The notes under the pieces are model-generated. The model saw only the letters and a program-made list of their open reading frames with translations, did no database searches and was not told the origin of the DNA. A stretch of DNA of 64,000 nucleotides, taken from positions 62,001 to 126,000 of the forward strand of contig NZ_PDWN01000004.1 of the NCBI RefSeq assembly GCF_010093205.1, read 5' to 3'. Shown in pieces: positions 9,573 through 19,252 of the stretch (position 1 is its first letter; every line of letters begins with the position of its first letter). Position numbers and translations under genes: made by a program. Source of the DNA: Pseudoxanthomonas daejeonensis. Lineage in GTDB: Bacteria > Pseudomonadota > Gammaproteobacteria > Xanthomonadales > Xanthomonadaceae.

Positions 9573-10598
9573 ATGAGCACTGCAGAACGTCGTTTCACCG
9601 TCGCCGTCGTCGGCGCCACCGGCGCGGTCGGCGAGACCATGCTGGCCATCCTGGCCGAGCGCCAGTTCCCGGTGGGCAAGCTCATCGCCCTGGCGTCCGA
9701 GCGCTCCGCCGGCGGTGATGTCCTGTTCGCCGGCCGCAAGGTCGACGTCCATGACCTGGCCAAGTTCGATCCCACCGGCGTGGACATCGCGCTGTTCTCG
9801 GCCGGCGGCTCGGTGTCGAAGGAATACGGCCCGAAGTTCGCCGCCGCCGGCGCGGTGGTGATCGACAATTCATCCGCATTCCGCTACGACGACGACGTGC
9901 CGCTGGTGGTGTCCGAGGTCAACCCGGAGGCGGTGAAGAACCGCCCGCGCGGGATCATCGCCAACCCGAACTGCTCGACCATGCAGATGCTGGTGGCGCT
10001 GGCGCCGATCCACCGCGAGTACGGCATCGAGCGGATCAACGTGGCCACCTACCAGTCGGTGTCCGGCGCCGGTCGCTCCGCGCTGGAGGAACTGGGCCGC
10101 CAGACCGGCGCGCTGCTCAACTTCCAGGAGGCCGATCCGCAGCGCTTCCCGGTGCAGATCGCCTTCAACCTGATCCCGCACATCGACGACTTCATGGAAA
10201 ACGGCTACACCAAGGAAGAGATGAAGCTGGTCTGGGAGACGCGCAAGATCCTGGGCGACGACAGCATCCAGGTGAATCCGACCGCGGTGCGCGTGCCGGT
10301 GTTCTACGGCCATTCCGAGGCGGTGGCGATCGAGACTACGCGCAAGGTCACCCCGGAAGCGGCGCGCGCGCTGCTGGAGAACGCACCGGGTGTGGAAGTG
10401 GTCGACGAGCGCAAGCCGGGCGGCTATCCGACCCCGGTGACCCATGCCTCGGGCAACGACGCGGTGTATGTCGGCCGCATCCGCGAGGACTTCTCGCACC
10501 CGCGTGGGCTGAACCTGTGGATCGTCTCGGACAACATCCGCAAGGGTGCCGCCCTCAACGCGGTGCAGCTGGCCGAGCTGGTCGCGAAGGAAGGCTGA
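9573..10598 (+). CDS. asd: Aspartate-semialdehyde dehydrogenase
   Basis: A 341-residue NADPH enzyme that reduces aspartyl phosphate to aspartate semialdehyde, the branch point to lysine/diaminopimelate, threonine and methionine. It has the dinucleotide motif GATGAVGE (14-21), the active-site cysteine C134 in NPNCSTMQ, and the histidine H247 in FYGHSEA. The start ATG at 9573 matches the family; the open frame upstream runs through the previous gene. A 127-bp gap separates it from the dehydrogenase, so it may have its own promoter. A strong hairpin follows the stop. Confidence 0.95.
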   Translation: MSTAERRFTVAVVGATGAVGETMLAILAERQFPVGKLIALASERSAGGDVLFAGRKVDVHDLAKFDPTGVDIALFSAGGSVSKEYGPKFAAAGAVVIDNSSAFRYDDDVPLVVSEVNPEAVKNRPRGIIANPNCSTMQMLVALAPIHREYGIERINVATYQSVSGAGRSALEELGRQTGALLNFQEADPQRFPVQIAFNLIPHIDDFMENGYTKEEMKLVWETRKILGDDSIQVNPTAVRVPVFYGHSEAVAIETTRKVTPEAARALLENAPGVEVVDERKPGGYPTPVTHASGNDAVYVGRIREDFSHPRGLNLWIVSDNIRKGAALNAVQLAELVAKEG

Positions 10599-10603
10599 GC
10601 CGG

Positions 10604-10632
10604 CAGCGGCGCGGACGGGGTCCGCGCCGCTG
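10604..10632 (+). terminator. Hairpin after asd
   Basis: Perfect 12-bp inverted repeat (10604-10615 with 10621-10632), 5-nt loop, beginning 6 bp after the asd stop. There is no T-run, so termination is inferred from stem strength and position. Confidence 0.6.
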
Positions 10633-10644
10633 TGTCGATGGCCC

Positions 10645-10679
10645 GAGCCGGGGAATGGGTCGTATCCCGGCTCCTACAA
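10645..10679. repeat. Degenerate GTAG REP between asd and fimV
   Basis: GAGCCGGG (10645-10652) and CCCGGCTC (10666-10673) form an 8-bp stem with a 13-nt loop. Read on the minus strand, the right end gives TTGTAGGAGCCGGG, which resembles the head of the REP family at 47, 4263 and 63274. Confidence 0.5.
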
Positions 10680-10694
10680 CGGCGGGGCCTCGGC

Positions 10695-10700
10695 TATAGT
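10695..10700 (+). promoter_or_regulatory. -10 element placing the start of fimV mRNA at its ATG
   Basis: TATAGT ends 7 bp before the fimV ATG (10708), and no Shine-Dalgarno sequence lies between them. A transcript starting 6-8 bp after this box would be leaderless. No -35 box is evident. Confidence 0.4.
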
Positions 10701-10707
10701 GCGCCGC

Positions 10708-12429
10708 ATGAGCACAAGGGGACGGGGCGCGACGCGCCCATGGCATTGGCTGTTGGCGATCGGCTTGTCGCTGCTCAGCAGCGGGGCGATGGCGCTTGGC
10801 CTGGGGCAGATCCGGGTCCTGTCATCGCCGGGGCAGCCTCTGCTGGCCGAGATCCCGATCATCTCCAACGAGCCAGGCGAGCTGGAGAACGCGCGTGCGC
10901 GGCTGGCCTCGCCGGAGACCTTCGCCCGCGTCGGCCTGCAGCCGCCGTCGGGCCTGGTCAACGATCTGCAGTTCGAGATCACCAGCGACGCCCAGGGTCG
11001 CGCGGTCGTGCGCGTGACCAGCTCCGCGCCGGTGGACGTGCCGGCACTGGGCTTCCTGGTCGAGGTCGACTGGGGGCAGGGGCGGTTGGTGCGCGAGTAT
11101 TCGGCCCTGGTCAACGCGCCGCAGACCGCGGTGGCGATCGAGGCACCGGCCATCCAGGCACCGCAGGCGATGCCGTCCGATTCGATCGTCCGCGAAGCGC
11201 AGCCCGCCCCGACCGCGCCAGCGTCGGTCCAGGAATCCGAAGCTGCACCCGTGGCGCCGGCCCCGGTTCCACGGGCCGCCAGCGTCGACCGCGGTGCCAG
11301 TCTCGCGGCCGGCGACGTGCTGGCCCGGATCGAGCGCGGCCAGACCCTTTCCCAGGTCGCCGCGGGCATGGACCGGGGCGGGCACACGCTCGACGAAGCG
11401 ATGGTCGCGCTCCTGCGGGCCAATCCGGAAGCCTTCATCGGCGGCAATATCCATCGCGTGCGCAGCGGTGCGGTACTGCGCATGCCCGGCGCGGCCGACT
11501 TCGGCCAGGCCGATGCGGCAGCCGCGGCGGCACTCGTGCGCGAACAGACCGCACAGTGGCGGCAGGCGGCGCGGCCGGTCCAGCAACCGGCCGATGCAGG
11601 CACGACGCCGATCGCGGCCAGTGCCGCGGCTGCGCCGGCACCGCCTCCGGCGCCAGCGGCAGGCGCATCGGGCGCCCGGCTGGAAATCGCACCGGCGGTC
11701 GCGGCGGCCGGTTCACAGGCGACAGAATCCGGACTCGGCGCCGGCGGCGAGGGCGACATGCTGGCAAACGAACAACTGCGTCAGGCCCAGGAAGACCTGG
11801 CTACGCGCGACTCGGAGCTGCAGGAACTGCGTACCCGGGTCGAAGACCTGGAGAAGATGCAGCAGGCGCAGCTCAAGCTGATCGAACTCAAGGACAGCGA
11901 ACTGGCGGCCGCGCAGCAGACGCTGGCGCAGACCAATGCCGCGTCGGCGACCCCGGGGGCTTCGGCGCCGGTGTGGCTGTGGGGCGGGCTGGGCCTGCTG
12001 GTGACGGCCGCCCTGGTGTGGTGGCTGGCGCGTCGACCCAAGCCGATGTCGATCCCGGCCAGCCGCCGCAGCGGATTCGATGCGGCCGCGCTGGCTGCGG
12101 CGCTGCCGCAAGCCTCGCCGGAGTCGGCGCATGCCGATGATGGCGTCGATGAGGTGGAGCACGTGCGCGAAGAGGCACCGTCCTACCCGGCGCCGACCCA
12201 TCCGGACGATGGCGCGGTCCCGGCCTGGCACACCGGTGCCTCCGGCGCGGCGATCGGCCTGGCTTCGCTGAATCCGGCACCGGCCGGTCGCGAACGGCTG
12301 GAGCTCGCCATCGCCTACCTCGACCTGGGCGACGTGGAGACCGCACGCAGCCTGCTGCACGAGGTCGCCATCGGCCAGGATCCGTCCGCGCGCGACGAAG
12401 CGGCACAGCTGCTGCGCGAGATCGGTTGA
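10708..12429 (+). CDS. fimV: FimV-like pilus assembly/polar protein
   Basis: A 573-residue inner-membrane protein of the FimV/HubP family, which organises type IV pilus assembly and polar protein placement. Order of parts: signal peptide (1-29), conserved N-terminal FimV domain ([19 protein letters not shown], about 30-130), Pro/Ala-rich linker, LysM-like domain (about 203-260), a second linker, coiled coil (about 351-405), one transmembrane helix (about 421-441), and the C-terminal FimV cap (about 525-573, [15 protein letters not shown]). It is much shorter than P. aeruginosa FimV (over 900 residues), with a short cytoplasmic part. The start ATG at 10708 directly precedes the signal peptide. 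Confidence 0.9.
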   Translation: MSTRGRGATRPWHWLLAIGLSLLSSGAMALGLGQIRVLSSPGQPLLAEIPIISNEPGELENARARLASPETFARVGLQPPSGLVNDLQFEITSDAQGRAVVRVTSSAPVDVPALGFLVEVDWGQGRLVREYSALVNAPQTAVAIEAPAIQAPQAMPSDSIVREAQPAPTAPASVQESEAAPVAPAPVPRAASVDRGASLAAGDVLARIERGQTLSQVAAGMDRGGHTLDEAMVALLRANPEAFIGGNIHRVRSGAVLRMPGAADFGQADAAAAAALVREQTAQWRQAARPVQQPADAGTTPIAASAAAAPAPPPAPAAGASGARLEIAPAVAAAGSQATESGLGAGGEGDMLANEQLRQAQEDLATRDSELQELRTRVEDLEKMQQAQLKLIELKDSELAAAQQTLAQTNAASATPGASAPVWLWGGLGLLVTAALVWWLARRPKPMSIPASRRSGFDAAALAAALPQASPESAHADDGVDEVEHVREEAPSYPAPTHPDDGAVPAWHTGASGAAIGLASLNPAPAGRERLELAIAYLDLGDVETARSLLHEVAIGQDPSARDEAAQLLREIG

Positions 12430-12448
12430 GCCGGGGCGAGCGGCCGAC

Positions 12449-13222
12449 ATGCGTTACGCGTTGGGCGTGGAGTACGACGGCGGTGGATTCCAGGGCTGGC
12501 AGGGACTCGGGCCGTCCGGCCCGCCAACCGTGCAGGCCGCGCTCGAACGGGCGCTGAGCTCGGTCGCCGACCAGGCCATCACCGTGAGCTGCGCCGGGCG
12601 CACCGACGCCGGCGTCCATGCCGAATGCCAGGTGGTGCATTTCGACAGCAGCGCCGCGCGCGATCCGCGTGCCTGGACGCTGGGTGTCAGCGGCCGGCTG
12701 CCGCCAGCGGTATGCGTACGCTGGTGCGTGCCGGTGGCGGACGACTTCCATGCCCGTTTTTCCGCGCGCGCGCGCCGCTACCGCTACCGGCTGGTCAACC
12801 GGCAGGTGCGCCCGGCGCTGTATCGCCAGCTGATGGCGTGGGAGCGGCGCGAGCTGGACGCCGGTGCGATGCACCGCGCGGCCCAGTCACTGCTCGGCGA
12901 GAACGACTTCAGCGCCTTCCGCACGGTCCATTGCCAGGCGCCGCACGCGCGCCGCGACCTGCAGGAGATCATCGTCCGCCGGATCGGCGAGACGGTCGAG
13001 ATCGAGGTCCAGGCGAACGCATTCCTCCATCACATGGTTCGCAATATCGTGGGCTCGTTGCTCGAAGTGGGCGCGGGTACGCAACCGGAAAGCTGGATCG
13101 CGCAGCTGCTGGCCGGGCGCGACCGCACCCTGGCCGGGCCGACCGCGCCGCCGCAGGGACTGGTGTTCCTGCGTCCGCTGTATCCTCCCCAATGGGCCCT
13201 TCCCGCGGAAGTGACGCTGTGA
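12449..13222 (+). CDS. truA: tRNA pseudouridine(38-40) synthase
   Basis: A 257-residue TruA enzyme that makes pseudouridine at positions 38, 39 and 40 in the tRNA anticodon arm. The catalytic aspartate is D53 in [10 protein letters not shown]. Other conserved blocks are [10 protein letters not shown] near the start, the [12 protein letters not shown] segment and [11 protein letters not shown]. It follows fimV by 19 bp and overlaps trpF by 4 bp, an arrangement common in gammaproteobacteria. Confidence 0.95.
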   Translation: MRYALGVEYDGGGFQGWQGLGPSGPPTVQAALERALSSVADQAITVSCAGRTDAGVHAECQVVHFDSSAARDPRAWTLGVSGRLPPAVCVRWCVPVADDFHARFSARARRYRYRLVNRQVRPALYRQLMAWERRELDAGAMHRAAQSLLGENDFSAFRTVHCQAPHARRDLQEIIVRRIGETVEIEVQANAFLHHMVRNIVGSLLEVGAGTQPESWIAQLLAGRDRTLAGPTAPPQGLVFLRPLYPPQWALPAEVTL

Positions 13223-13872
13223 ACCGCACCCTCTATCGCACCCGGATCAAGTTCTGCGGCATGACCCGTCCGGGCGACGTGCGGCTGGCGGGCGAACTGG
13301 GCGTGGATGCGGTGGGTTTCGTCTTCGCCCATGCCAGTCCGCGCCGGCTGACCGCGGCCGAAGCGCGCCAGTTGCGGCTCGCGCTGGCGCCGATGGTCAG
13401 TGCGGTCGCGCTGTTCCGCGACAACACCGCCGCCGAGGTGCGCGAAGTCGTGCGCCAGGTGCGTCCGGCCCTGCTGCAGTTCCATGGCGACGAGGACGAT
13501 GCGTTCTGCCGCGCGTTCCGCGTGCCATGGATGAAGGCGGTGCCGATGGCGTCCGGCGAAGCCTGGGACGCCCATGTCCTGCAGCAGCGCTGGCCCAACG
13601 CCGACGGCTTCCTGTTCGACAGCCACCGTCGCGGCGGTGCCGGCGGCACCGGCGAAGCGTTCGACTGGAGCCGCATTCCGACCGGGCTGCATCGTCCGTT
13701 CGTACTGGCGGGCGGGATCACGCCGGACAACGCGTTCGACGCGATCCAGGCCACGCTGCCGTGGGCAGTGGACGTGGCCAGTGGCATCGAGGTGTCGCCC
13801 GGCATCAAGGACGGCGAGAAGATGCGCCGCTTCGTAGCCGAGGTGCGACGGGCGGACTGCCACAGCGACTAG
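13219..13872 (+). CDS. trpF: Phosphoribosylanthranilate isomerase
   Basis: A 217-residue TIM-barrel enzyme that isomerises N-(5'-phosphoribosyl)anthranilate in tryptophan synthesis. The catalytic cysteine is in IKFCGMTR near the N-terminus, and the catalytic aspartate is in the [10 protein letters not shown] block near the C-terminus; the phosphate-binding segment is LAGGITPDN. Translation starts at GTG 13219, overlapping the truA stop (GTGA), and the conserved N-terminus supports this start. The rest of the pathway in the window is trpB and trpA, about 1 kb downstream. Confidence 0.95.
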   Translation: MNRTLYRTRIKFCGMTRPGDVRLAGELGVDAVGFVFAHASPRRLTAAEARQLRLALAPMVSAVALFRDNTAAEVREVVRQVRPALLQFHGDEDDAFCRAFRVPWMKAVPMASGEAWDAHVLQQRWPNADGFLFDSHRRGGAGGTGEAFDWSRIPTGLHRPFVLAGGITPDNAFDAIQATLPWAVDVASGIEVSPGIKDGEKMRRFVAEVRRADCHSD

Positions 13873-13913
13873 CGAGGCCGGTGTTCCGCGTCCCCGCGGC
13901 TTCCTGGGCCGCT

Positions 13914-14810
13914 TCAGTCGCCGCTGCCGCCGAGTTCGTGCCGCAGCCAGCCTGCGAGCGCGCGGATCCGCGGGTCATCATTGCCGCGCAGCGTGCACAG
14001 CGCCCATTCGCCTCCGGTGGCCGCGAAGCCCCACGGTGCGATCAGGCGGCCGCTGTCCAGGTCGGCCTGGACCAGTTCCTGCGGCGCTATCGCCACGCCC
14101 AGGCCGGCGGCGGCGGCCTCCAGGAGGTAGGTGAGGTGGTCGAAGCCAGTGCCGGGCCGCCACGCATCGGGCGCCAGCGAATGCGCGGCGAACCAGCGTG
14201 GCCAGGCCTGCGGGCGCGAAGCGGTGTGCAGCAGCGGCTGCTCCAGCAGTGCCGCCGGTGGGGCTTCGCGCAAGGCCGCGTAGCGTGGATGCCGCGGACT
14301 CAGCACCGGGCCGATGCGTTCGGGGCCCAGGACATGGATCTGCCACTCGGATGGCAAGGGTGATTCGCCCAGCAGTAGCGCCGCATCCAGTCCCGGCAAG
14401 GCCGCATCGAAACCGCTCTCCTGCGCCGACAGGTGCAGCTTCAGCTCGGGCAGCGCCACGGCCAGGCGCTCGAGCCGCGGAATCACCCAGCGGGCCAGCA
14501 GGCTGCCCGGGCAGCCCAGGACCAGTGCCGCCGGGCGGCCGTCGCGGCGCAGGCCGGCCCAGGCCGTCTGCAGGGTGGTGAACGCATCGCCCGCTGCTTC
14601 GCGCAGGCGCAGGCCGGCCGCGGTCGGTGCGATGCCACGTCCCTCGCGCTCGAACAGCGGCGCCCCCAGCGCCTCCTCCAGGGTCCGGATATGGCGGCTG
14701 ACCGCGCCATGGGTGACATGCAATTCGTCCGCGGCGCGGCTGATGCTGCCCAGCCGGGCTGCGGCCTCGAAGGCGCGCAGGGCGTTCAGTGGTGGCAGGG
14801 GGCGCGACAT
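13914..14810 (-). CDS. trpI: LysR-type regulator, TrpI-like
   Basis: A 298-residue LysR-family regulator of the GcvA/AmpR/TrpI branch: N-terminal winged helix (LNALRAFEAAARLGSISRAA, then DELHVTHGAVSRHIRTLE) followed by a periplasmic-binding-fold effector domain. It is divergent from trpB with 96 bp between the start codons, the arrangement of trpI and trpBA in Pseudomonas, where indoleglycerol phosphate is the coinducer. The role as activator of trpBA is inferred from this context. A perfect inverted repeat lies immediately before its start codon, consistent with autoregulation. Confidence 0.8.
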   Translation of the reverse strand: MSRPLPPLNALRAFEAAARLGSISRAADELHVTHGAVSRHIRTLEEALGAPLFEREGRGIAPTAAGLRLREAAGDAFTTLQTAWAGLRRDGRPAALVLGCPGSLLARWVIPRLERLAVALPELKLHLSAQESGFDAALPGLDAALLLGESPLPSEWQIHVLGPERIGPVLSPRHPRYAALREAPPAALLEQPLLHTASRPQAWPRWFAAHSLAPDAWRPGTGFDHLTYLLEAAAAGLGVAIAPQELVQADLDSGRLIAPWGFAATGGEWALCTLRGNDDPRIRALAGWLRHELGGSGD

Positions 14811-14811
14811 A

Positions 14812-14832
14812 CATGTGAGTTTATCTCACATG
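14812..14832. promoter_or_regulatory. Inverted repeat between the LysR gene and trpB
   Basis: CATGTGAG-TTTAT-CTCACATG, perfect 8-bp arms and a 5-bp spacer, ends 1 bp before the LysR start codon and lies 75 bp upstream of the trpB ATG. It contains the LysR-type T-N11-A pattern (TGAGTTTATCTCA). A Crp/Clp site is less likely because TGTGA and TCACA are 7 bp apart instead of 6. Confidence 0.6.
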
Positions 14833-14906
14833 ATTGGCCGAAATTGTCGATTAACACGCATGGATGTGTGCGTTAGCCTGAGGCATCTCCGATCGCGACC
14901 CCGTCC

Positions 14907-16118
<1,212 letters not shown>

Positions 16119-16230
16119 GCGTCGCGTACCGACGGCGACCCGATGCGGTATCCACCCCCACGTTGATGCGATGCCTGGCGAACCGCTCCACGAAGCCCGC
16201 AGGCGCGCCCCCAGACCCGACAGGCCACCC

Positions 16231-17034
16231 ATGAGCCGCTTAGACAACAGGTTCGCGCACCTCCGCAGCGCCGGTCGCAAGGCCCTGATCCCCTTCATCA
16301 CCGCCGGCGATCCATCGCTGGAGGCGACCGTTCCGGTCATGCACGCGCTGGTCGAGGCCGGCGCCGACGTGATCGAACTGGGCGTGGCGTTTTCCGATCC
16401 GATGGCGGACGGGCCAGTGATCCAGCGCAGCTCCGAGCGCGCGCTGGCGCGCGGCGCCGGTACCGGCTACGTCTTCGAGTGCGTGCGCAGTTTCCGCGAA
16501 CGCGACGCGCAGACACCCGTGGTGCTGATGGGCTACCTCAATCCGGTCGAGATCCGCGGCGCAGCGCGCTTTGCCGCCGGCGCGGTCGCGGCCGGTGTCG
16601 ATGGCGTACTCCTGGTCGACCTGCCTCCGGAGGAGGCGACCGGATTCCAGCAGCCGTTCGACGAGGCCGGGCTGGCGCTGGTGATGCTGGCTTCGCCGAC
16701 CACCTCGCCGGAGCGTGCAGCGATGCTGAGCGCCAACGCCCGGGGCTACCTGTACTACGTCAGCTATGCCGGCGTGACCGGCGCCGACCGGCTCGATACC
16801 GGGGCGGCGGGCAAGCGCCTGCATGCGCTGCGTGCCGCTTCGACGGTGCCGGTTGTGGCCGGGTTCGGCATCAAGGACGCGGCCAGCGCCGCCGCAATGG
16901 CCGTCGACGCCGATGGCGTGGTGGTCGGCAGCGCGCTGGTGTCGGCGCTGGCCGATGCGCGCGATGCCGACGAGGCGGCGGCGCGCGCGAAGGCATTCCT
17001 GGCGCCGTTGCGACAGGCGATAGACGCCGCCTAG
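16231..17034 (+). CDS. trpA: Tryptophan synthase alpha chain
   Basis: A 267-residue TIM-barrel subunit that cleaves indole-3-glycerol phosphate to indole for the beta subunit. The catalytic residues align with the Salmonella enzyme: E49 in DVIELG and D60 in FSDPMAD. The start is the ATG at 16231; an in-frame extension to 16171 lacks family similarity. In Xanthomonas genomes I know, accD and folC usually follow trpA; here a convergent ogt gene follows instead. Confidence 0.96.
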   Translation: MSRLDNRFAHLRSAGRKALIPFITAGDPSLEATVPVMHALVEAGADVIELGVAFSDPMADGPVIQRSSERALARGAGTGYVFECVRSFRERDAQTPVVLMGYLNPVEIRGAARFAAGAVAAGVDGVLLVDLPPEEATGFQQPFDEAGLALVMLASPTTSPERAAMLSANARGYLYYVSYAGVTGADRLDTGAAGKRLHALRAASTVPVVAGFGIKDAASAAAMAVDADGVVVGSALVSALADARDADEAAARAKAFLAPLRQAIDAA

Positions 17035-17035
17035 C

Positions 17036-17051
17036 GCGGGGACTGCCCCGC
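17036..17051. terminator. Short hairpin between trpA and ogt
   Basis: GCGGGG-ACTG-CCCCGC, 6-bp stem, directly after the trpA stop in the gap between two convergent genes. The stem is short and has no T-run. Confidence 0.35.
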
Positions 17052-17086
17052 TTCCGGGTGGTTGAACGCGGCGCGGAGGGGCGGTT

Positions 17087-17602
17087 CTACGCGAACAGAT
17101 CCGGCGCAGGCGCGGTCCGTGGAAGTGCCCCTTCCAGTTCCAGCAGGAAGCGCTTGGTCGGCAGGCCGCCGCCGAAACCGGTGAGCGAACCGTCGGCGCC
17201 GATCACGCGATGGCAGGGCAGCACGATCGGCAGCGGATTGCGCCCGTTCGCCGCGCCGACCGCGCGTGTCGCCGATGGCCGGTCCACGCGTGCCGCAAGT
17301 TGCGCGTAGCTGGCGGTCTGTCCGTAGGGAATCGCGGCCAGCGCGAACCACACCTCGCGCTGGAAATGCGTGCCTCGCGGCGCCAGCGGCAAGTCGAAGG
17401 CCTGGCGCCGGCCGGCGAAGTAATCCGCCAGCTGCGCTTCGGCCTCCTGCAGCAGCGGGTGGTCGCCCTCACGCCAGTCCTGGTCGCGGCGCACCGGATG
17501 CCGGTTGCTGGGGAATTCGATCGCGTGCAAGCCGGCGTCGGACGCGGCCACGGTCAGCGGGCCGACCGGGCTGGCGATGCGGCGGTAACGGATGGTGCTC
17601 AT
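17087..17602 (-). CDS. ogt: Methylated-DNA--protein-cysteine methyltransferase
   Basis: A 171-residue suicide DNA-repair protein that takes the alkyl group from O6-alkylguanine onto its own cysteine. The acceptor is C130 in LPCHRVIG, and the helix-turn-helix segment lies just before it (AIPYGQTASYAQLA). Its ATG overlaps the stop of the upstream Ada-AlkA gene by 4 bp (ATGA), so the two repair proteins are probably made from one transcript. Adaptive regulation by the upstream Ada domain is inferred. Confidence 0.93.
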   Translation of the reverse strand: MSTIRYRRIASPVGPLTVAASDAGLHAIEFPSNRHPVRRDQDWREGDHPLLQEAEAQLADYFAGRRQAFDLPLAPRGTHFQREVWFALAAIPYGQTASYAQLAARVDRPSATRAVGAANGRNPLPIVLPCHRVIGADGSLTGFGGGLPTKRFLLELEGALPRTAPAPDLFA

Positions 17603-19128
17603 CGTTTCTTCTCCACGGGAACGTGCGCTGCTGCCATGGCATCGCGCCAGAGATGGATGACGGCGTAGCCGCGCCAAGGCCGCCAGGCCTCGGCGTGCTG
17701 GCGTAGCTGTCGTGCGCCCAGCCGGCTGCCATCCCCGGTCAGCGCCCTTTGCAGGACCAGGTCCTCGGCGGGGAAAGCGTCGGGATGGCCGAGCGCGCGC
17801 AGCGCCAGGTAATGCGCGGTCCACGGTCCGATGCCGGGCAGCGCGCTCCATGAGTCGGTGAATTCATCGAGGGTCTGCTCGGCGCGGAAATCGACGCGTC
17901 CTTCGAGCAGGGCGACGGCGACCGCGCGCACCGTGGCGGCACGCGCGCCGGTCAGTCCCAGGCCTTCGAGGTCACCCGTCGCCAGCGCGACCGGTTCCGG
18001 GAACAGCCGATCGAGCCCGTCCGGTCCGGCGATCGCGACCGGACGGCCATGGCGCTGGGCCACCCGCGTGGTCAGCGTGCGCGCGGCGGCGACGCTGACC
18101 TGCTGGCCGATGATGGCGCGCACCGCGATCTCGAAGCCGTCCCACCCGCTGGGCAGGCGCAGGCCGGGGTGCTTCTTCAGCAGCGGTTGCAGTTGCGGAT
18201 CGGCCGACAGTGCGGCCGCGATCGCCCGGGGATCGGCATCGAGGTCGAACATGCGTCGAACCCGGGCGACGATGCCGGCCAGTTGCGTGGGCGCGGCACC
18301 GTGCAATTCCAGCTTCAGTGCATGGATGCGGCCACCGCGGCTGCCCGGCCAGGCGCTGACCCGCAGCCAGCCTGGCGACTGCGGCGTGCCGACCACCCGC
18401 GCATAGCTGCGCGTATCGACCGTTTCCACGCCGGGCAGTGCGCGGCCTCGCAGGAAGTCGAGCATCGCGCCGAACTCGTAGGGCGGGCGATAGCCGAGCT
18501 TCAACACCAGCGGCTGCGACGCATCGCGCACGGCCGGTTCGGCGGGGGTGCGCCGGCGCAATTCCCGCGGTGCCATGCGATAGGCGTCGAGGAACGTCGC
18601 ATTGAAGCGGCGCAGGCTGGAGAAGCCTGCGGCCAGCGCGACCTCGGTGACCGGCAGCGTGGTCTCGGTGAGCAGTTGCTTGGCGAACAGCAGGCGGCGG
18701 GTTCCATGCACCCCGATCGGCGCTGCGCCGAGGCGCTCGACGAACAGGCGGCGCAGCTGGCGCTCGCCAAGGTGCACCCGGGCGGCCAGGTCGGCGAGCG
18801 TGGATTCGGCCAGGAATCCCTGGTCGATCAGCTTGAGTGCGCGAGCCACCGTCTCGTCGCCACGGCGCCAGGCGCCATCCCCCGGCGCCAGTTCGGGGCG
18901 GCAGCGCAGGCAGGGCCGGAAGCCGGCCGATTCGGCCGCCGCGGCGCTGCGGTAGTAATCGACATTCTCGGGCCTGGGCGCCGGGGCGGGACATACCGGG
19001 CGGCAGTAGATCCCGGTGCTGCGCACGGCGGTGAAGAACAGTCCGTCGAAGCGCGCGTCGCGGCTCAGCCGGGCGCGTTCGCACACGCGCGGATCGGGCA
19101 GGGCGGCGGGGGAGGGCGCGGACGACAT
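17599..19128 (-). CDS. Ada-AlkA fusion: sensor/regulator and 3-methyladenine glycosylase
   Basis: A 509-residue three-part protein. Residues about 15-90 are the Ada N-terminal zinc domain, with cysteines C42, C46, C73 and C76 (YCRPVC and RPCLRC) that accept methyl groups from phosphotriesters. About 90-195 is an AraC-type DNA-binding domain (GERQLRRLFVERLG, then a second helix-turn-helix FSSLRRFNATF). From about 205 follows the AlkA N-terminal domain, and about 330-500 is the HhH-GPD glycosylase fold with catalytic D456 (AFPAEDLVLQ). It lacks the O6-methylguanine domain, which the coupled ogt gene supplies. Fusions of this type are known in actinobacteria and proteobacteria. Confidence 0.9.
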   Translation of the reverse strand: MSSAPSPAALPDPRVCERARLSRDARFDGLFFTAVRSTGIYCRPVCPAPAPRPENVDYYRSAAAAESAGFRPCLRCRPELAPGDGAWRRGDETVARALKLIDQGFLAESTLADLAARVHLGERQLRRLFVERLGAAPIGVHGTRRLLFAKQLLTETTLPVTEVALAAGFSSLRRFNATFLDAYRMAPRELRRRTPAEPAVRDASQPLVLKLGYRPPYEFGAMLDFLRGRALPGVETVDTRSYARVVGTPQSPGWLRVSAWPGSRGGRIHALKLELHGAAPTQLAGIVARVRRMFDLDADPRAIAAALSADPQLQPLLKKHPGLRLPSGWDGFEIAVRAIIGQQVSVAAARTLTTRVAQRHGRPVAIAGPDGLDRLFPEPVALATGDLEGLGLTGARAATVRAVAVALLEGRVDFRAEQTLDEFTDSWSALPGIGPWTAHYLALRALGHPDAFPAEDLVLQRALTGDGSRLGARQLRQHAEAWRPWRGYAVIHLWRDAMAAAHVPVEKKR

Positions 19129-19252
19129 GCAAGCAGGCTAGCACCTGCCGGCAGCCCGGACTCGCCGTTTTCGGACATCGATGCCGGACGCGGGCGGACG
19201 CTTGCCGCCGCCGCGTTGCAGGCATCGCGGCAGCACCGCAGGGGGCCTTGTC

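Noticed and set aside
14812-14832. Crp/Clp binding site between the LysR gene and trpB
   Set aside because: The TGTGA and TCACA half-sites are separated by 7 bp instead of 6, and the context favours the LysR regulator.
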